From the NCBI GenBank assembly GCA_040396955.1, contig JBBAWX010000005.1, positions 1 to 64,000 of the forward strand: a DNA stretch of 64,000 bases. Reading direction: 5' to 3'. Shown here one piece after another: positions 60,580-64,000 of this stretch. Under the pieces are notes generated by a model, which saw nothing but the letters and a program-made list of their open reading frames with translations, did not search any database and was not told the DNA's origin. Position numbers and translations under genes: made by a program. How positions within the stretch are numbered: the stretch's first letter is position 1; the number at the start of each line of letters is the position of its first letter. The stretch comes from UBA965 sp040396955 (GTDB taxonomy: Bacteria > Chloroflexota > Chloroflexia > Chloroflexales > Roseiflexaceae).

Positions 60580-61826
60580 ACCGTGTCCTTGCACTCATCC
60601 TCGCCGGAGGAGAACACCCGGCGCTCAGCGTTCTCACTGCTGAACGTGCCGAAGCCGCTGTACCATTTGCTGGGAAATACCGCATCATTGATTTCACCCT
60701 GTCGAACTGTGTGAATTCTGGTATTACCAACGTGGGCGTGCTTACTCAGTACCGACCGCGTTCGTTGCAAGAACACATTGGTGTCGGCAAACCGTGGGAC
60801 CTCGACCGGCGTATTGGAGGGGTGCACATGCTCCACCCATACCTCGGTGATGGCACCAACTGGCAAAAGGGCAACGCCGATGCCATCCGTGCCAACCGCG
60901 ATTTCATCGCAGAACAACCCGAAGAGCTCGTGTTGATTTTGGCAGGTGACCATATGTACAAAATGGACTATCGCCCGATGATTCAGGCTCACCTTGCCAA
61001 CAACAGTGCGGTGTCGGTGGCGGTCCATGCGGTCAGCAGTCACGAAGTGCAACGCTTCGGCATTGTCACTACTGACCAGCGTGGCATGGTGACTCGCTTC
61101 GAAGAAAAACCCATCCGCAGCCAATCAACACTGGCATCGATGGGAATCTACCTCTTCCATAAAGATGTATTGCTCGACGTGATGCGTCGCCATCAGGGAG
61201 AAAACATCGGCCGCGACATTTTTCCATTACTCATCAGTGAAACCACCGTGTCCACGTATCACTTCCAAGGGTACTGGGCCGATGTTGGCACACTCCAAGC
61301 ATACTACGAAGCCAGCATGGCACTCCTCACCGAAACACCGGCGCTCGAACTGAGCGACCCCAACTGGATTATTCACACCAAAAGCGCTGAAATGCCTGCC
61401 GCCGAGATTGCGGGGAGTGCCCTCATCGGCAACAGCATGATTTGCGACGGGAGCCGCATTGCCGGCAACGTGTTTGGCTCATTGATCGGCCCTGGCGTGG
61501 TCATCCCGGCGGGCACAACGATCATCGACAGCATTATTTTGCCCAATGTCACCATCGAGGCCGGCTGCCACATCGAGCGTACCATCATTGACAAAGGGGC
61601 GCACATTGGTGCGAACAGTCGCATCGGCCACAAACAAATCGGCTCCCCGAACCGTGCCTATCCCACTCTTCTCAACACCGGTCTCACCGTAATTGGGATG
61701 CGTGCACAGGTACCGGCCCAAGCCGTTGTCGGTACGAATGTCTTGATAGGCCCGCGAATCGTGCCTGCACAATGGCCCACACCAGCCAATCTTGGTGATG
61801 GCGAAACCATCGGTTGGCACAAATAG
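60576..61826 (+). CDS. glgC: Glucose-1-phosphate adenylyltransferase
   Basis: A 416-aa ADP-glucose pyrophosphorylase, first step of glycogen synthesis. It has ILAGGEHPALSVLTAERAEAAVPFAGKYRIIDF (the usual G-G-x-G-x-R-L loop is altered to G-G-E-H-P-A), YWADVGTLQAYYEASM, and a C-terminal left-handed beta helix with GPGVVIPAGTTIIDSII. GFEEKP-type MVTRFEEKP and the Asp of AGDHMYKMDY are kept. The changed N-terminal loop may weaken activity or regulation. No other glg gene is present. A terminator follows. Confidence 0.88.
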   Translation: MNRVLALILAGGEHPALSVLTAERAEAAVPFAGKYRIIDFTLSNCVNSGITNVGVLTQYRPRSLQEHIGVGKPWDLDRRIGGVHMLHPYLGDGTNWQKGNADAIRANRDFIAEQPEELVLILAGDHMYKMDYRPMIQAHLANNSAVSVAVHAVSSHEVQRFGIVTTDQRGMVTRFEEKPIRSQSTLASMGIYLFHKDVLLDVMRRHQGENIGRDIFPLLISETTVSTYHFQGYWADVGTLQAYYEASMALLTETPALELSDPNWIIHTKSAEMPAAEIAGSALIGNSMICDGSRIAGNVFGSLIGPGVVIPAGTTIIDSIILPNVTIEAGCHIERTIIDKGAHIGANSRIGHKQIGSPNRAYPTLLNTGLTVIGMRAQVPAQAVVGTNVLIGPRIVPAQWPTPANLGDGETIGWHK

Positions 61827-61869
61827 CCCATCGTCGCCGTCTAATCCAGACATTGGCACATGCACATCT

Positions 61870-61905
61870 ACAAGCCCCGGCACCGTGAACGGTACCGGGG
61901 CTTGT
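61870..61905. terminator. Terminator between glgC and the aminotransferase gene
   Basis: An 11-bp GC-rich stem (61870-61880 with 61895-61905) extended by an inner ACCG/CGGT pair. It lies between convergent genes and can serve both. Confidence 0.75.
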
Positions 61906-61930
61906 GCGTGTTGGATGTCAACAGCGCGTG

Positions 61931-63073
61931 TTAACGCAAGGCGTGGACAATACGCGTAGCTGCTTCGGTAAGTTGAGCTTCATCGTAGAGACTAAACGCC
62001 AACCGCACCGCCGCATACCCGAGATCACCCTGTGCGAACAAGGTACTCGGGAGTACATCGACCGCTTGAGCGCGAATGCGCTCAAGCACCTGTGCTTGCA
62101 GATCAGCATGCGGGAGACGCATCCACAAGAAATACCCACCAGCCGGCATCACCCACGAATACCCGGCTACGTGTAACGGTAGTAGGGCCTGGTGCAAGGC
62201 ATTCCGGCGGGCGGCATAGAGTGTGCGATAGCCGGATACGATGTCGGCATACCCACCTCGTGCAAAAAGCTCGGCCACCAGCAACGATTGAAAGTGGGCG
62301 ATGCCCCCTCCGCTATCGAGCAGGCCACACCCTGCCAACTGCTGAATGGTGGTCGTATCTGCGGTAATGAAGCCGAGACGAAGTCCGGGTGCCAATGATT
62401 TGGCCAATGAGCCTAAACGAATGACACTCCCATTCGGAAAGGTGGACCACAACGACGGCGGGGGTGGAGCGTCGTACCATAATTCACGGTAGACGTCATC
62501 TTCGACAATGCGCAGTTGATACTGATTGACCAGTGCCAAAAGCTCCTTGCGTCGCGCCAGCGACATGGTAGTCCCTGTGGGATTTTGGAAAGTAGGGATT
62601 GTATACAAAAAAGCGGCCCGCCGGCCATTCAAGGCACTGAGTGCCTCTGCCAACGCTGCAACCACCAGGCCATCGGTGTCACAGGCAATCGGCACCAGTT
62701 GCACCGGTGCATCACGCAAAATGCGCAGGGCTAAATGATAGGTGGGATTTTCGACAAAGACCACGTCTCCGGGTTGAGCAAGTAATCCCACAATTAAAGA
62801 GAGCGCCTGTGAATTCCCTGCCGAGAGCATGATTTCACTCAAAGCGGGCTGACGCGGCTCGTGCCGGCCAATCCATTCGCAGAGTGATTCACGCAACGGC
62901 GCGACACCGTGGTCGATGCCGTAGGTCAACATGGCACCGCCGTAGCGCTGGAGCGCGGCATCTGCTGCGACACGAATGACGTCGACGGGGAGTTTGCTGA
63001 GGTCGGGGTGGCCCCACCCTAGGTCAATGATGCCTGGGCGCAGTTGCAACTGCAGGATGTGCGACAAATCCAT
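61931..63073 (-). CDS. PLP-dependent aminotransferase, class I/II
   Basis: A 380-aa fold-type I aminotransferase. The PLP lysine is in RLGSLAKSLAPGLRLGF; PTFQNPTGTTM, VEDDVYRELWY and SAGNSQALSLI are typical of the 2-aminoadipate/MocR-like group. There is no N-terminal GntR helix-turn-helix, so it is an enzyme and not a MocR regulator. ATG 63073 has AAGGA upstream. Relatives transaminate aminoadipate, valine or aromatic amino acids. Confidence 0.88.
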   Translation of the reverse strand: MDLSHILQLQLRPGIIDLGWGHPDLSKLPVDVIRVAADAALQRYGGAMLTYGIDHGVAPLRESLCEWIGRHEPRQPALSEIMLSAGNSQALSLIVGLLAQPGDVVFVENPTYHLALRILRDAPVQLVPIACDTDGLVVAALAEALSALNGRRAAFLYTIPTFQNPTGTTMSLARRKELLALVNQYQLRIVEDDVYRELWYDAPPPPSLWSTFPNGSVIRLGSLAKSLAPGLRLGFITADTTTIQQLAGCGLLDSGGGIAHFQSLLVAELFARGGYADIVSGYRTLYAARRNALHQALLPLHVAGYSWVMPAGGYFLWMRLPHADLQAQVLERIRAQAVDVLPSTLFAQGDLGYAAVRLAFSLYDEAQLTEAATRIVHALR

Positions 63074-63092
63074 GACATTCCTTCGTGGCAGA

Positions 63093-63488
63093 TTATGGAG
63101 AGAGACGTGCTTGAAGCTCAAAACGTGGGATCGTGGTTTCAAAGGTGTGCTGGTCTTCGGCTACAAAATGATACGAGCCAGACATATGCCCATTGCCAGA
63201 TTTGAGCACACAAAAACTACGATATTCGTGTACGTCACCGGGGAGCAATATGGGCTGTTGCCCAACGACTCCATCACCAGCAACCATGTATTCTTCGCCG
63301 ATAGAGTCGACAATATGCCACTCACGTGATTTCAGCTGTGCCGTCAGACCACTACAATTTTCGATGCGTACCGTGTACGCAAAGACATAGCGCTCTGACG
63401 CTGGGTCAGATTCACTCGGAAGGTACTCTGGGATGACCGATATACGAAATCCGTAGGTCTCTTTGTAATAAAACGGACGTGACCACAT
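63093..63488 (-). CDS. apaG: ApaG-domain protein
   Basis: A 131-aa protein of the ApaG/DUF525 family. YVFAYTVRIENCSGL, SREWHIVDSIGEEYMVAGDGVVGQQPILLPGD and HMSGSYHFV...IPRFEL are the family blocks. The fold is a fibronectin III-like beta sandwich, and the function in bacteria is poorly known. ATG 63488 lies 5 nt after the Lgt-like stop. Confidence 0.9.
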   Translation of the reverse strand: MWSRPFYYKETYGFRISVIPEYLPSESDPASERYVFAYTVRIENCSGLTAQLKSREWHIVDSIGEEYMVAGDGVVGQQPILLPGDVHEYRSFCVLKSGNGHMSGSYHFVAEDQHTFETTIPRFELQARLSP

Positions 63489-63493
63489 ACTCA

Positions 63494-64000
63494 CTATGCC
63501 TTCGCTGCATCGCGATTTGCCTGCTTTATCATAACACGTTCTACCGCGATACTCACAATCACGAGTGCCAACACTTGCTCCCCCACAATCCCACCCGGCA
63601 ACAGCCACACATCGGCACGAAAACCGGCCGTCAAGAGCTCCACTCCTCCCCAGAGCAACACGGCCCCCCAGGCAGTATGACCCGGGCGGCGCGCTTCCAA
63701 CCGCCACAATACCCAGGTCCCCACACCGAAGAGCAACGCCGCGTAAAGTTGTACGGGATGACGGAGCGCGCCCAACATCTCTACCGCCCACAGGCCATCC
63801 CAAAGCACCCCGGCCCCGCTCCCAGCCATGAAGGCCCCCACGCCGACCAACGCATGCGCTCCGAGCGTGGGGAGTGCCATTGCCACCCACAGCCGCCACC
63901 AGGTAATACACACATGCCGAGCCACTGCGATACTCGCCAACACCCCCCCCGTCAGGGCCGCCCACCCATGAAACTCAAGCGTGCGGATCTGAATCATCTG
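63494..64000 (-). CDS. Lgt-like membrane protein, partial at the right edge
   Basis: At least 168 residues with five to six hydrophobic segments. RHPVQLYAALLFGVGTWVLW and FRADVWLLPGG match the C-terminal half of prolipoprotein diacylglyceryl transferase. However, the G-R-x-G-x-F-x-x-G block is replaced by LGAHALVGVGAFMAGSGAG, and the G-R-F-x-x-E Arg is missing (WGGVELLTAGFRAD), so enzyme activity is doubtful. The frame is open to the window edge, so the true start probably lies outside. Confidence 0.6.
   Translation of the reverse strand, partial: QMIQIRTLEFHGWAALTGGVLASIAVARHVCITWWRLWVAMALPTLGAHALVGVGAFMAGSGAGVLWDGLWAVEMLGALRHPVQLYAALLFGVGTWVLWRLEARRPGHTAWGAVLLWGGVELLTAGFRADVWLLPGGIVGEQVLALVIVSIAVERVMIKQANRDAAKA

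Noticed and set aside
60006..61124. A 372-codon minus-strand frame across murJ and glgC
   Set aside because: It spans the junction of two recognised genes on the opposite strand and matches no protein pattern.

Overview
The window reads as a chromosomal segment of a Chloroflexota-like bacterium, assembled as a draft scaffold with two 100-N gaps at 36878-36977 and 38192-38291. The lineage is an inference. It rests on the gene mix (Eis-type acetyltransferase array, LCP protein with LytR_C tail, ABA4-like protein, SUFU-domain protein) and on a Thr/Pro-rich 'ATATPVPP' lipoprotein, not on a marker phylogeny. Most genes are housekeeping. Genes are tightly packed, often with 4-bp ATGA overlaps, and no phage, transposon or CRISPR array was seen.

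Layout. 1-2840: a partial GPH/MFS sugar transporter and a DUF6062 protein, divergent from an endonuclease III-like gene. 2841-4017: a promoter, a 17-codon leader ORF and tandem hairpins ahead of rsgA. 4033-10110: a GNAT gene and four tandem Eis-like acetyltransferases. 10107-22488 (minus strand): TrkH-like transporter, citrate synthase, trpA, pgsA, three envelope glycosyltransferases, fadD and a small membrane protein. 22546-26173: an anti-sigma-like protein and a metY-metX operon under a SAM-I riboswitch whose anti-terminator pairing can be read. 26327-35576: carbohydrate genes, namely a UxaA-family dehydratase, a VOC/Gfo-Idh/TIM-barrel operon, and an SDR-HAD-deoxyhypusine-synthase-like-PfkB module. 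35573-38427: a nucleotidyltransferase, tmRNA (ssrA) and a secreted glycoside hydrolase lipoprotein interrupted by the second gap.

38584-45342: a lipoprotein, an ABA4-like protein, a stand-alone PD-(D/E)XK nuclease-like protein, a beta-lactamase-fold hydrolase, and a zinc/manganese ABC operon behind a large inverted-repeat operator. 45331-52318: DUF1992, LCP, SUFU, methyltransferase, aspS, cobalamin adenosyltransferase and MOSC. 52396-56688: a copper-type secreted pair, DUF2231, two PlsC acyltransferases and a small ORF. 56753-64000: a DapA-family protein, holA, rpsT, murJ, glgC, an aminotransferase, apaG and a partial Lgt-like protein.

The strongest candidate for an undescribed system is the module at 31538-35138. 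There a deoxyhypusine-synthase-fold protein sits between a HAD phosphatase and an RfaE1/PfkB-type sugar kinase, with ATGA couplings, in a bacterium that should have no deoxyhypusine pathway. Other unusual points are the attenuator-like leader before rsgA, a TrkH homologue whose fourth filter glycine is glutamate, two promoters sharing a palindrome at identical spacing from the -10, the Card1-like lone nuclease, and a spurious assembly gap flanked by an exact 55-bp duplication.
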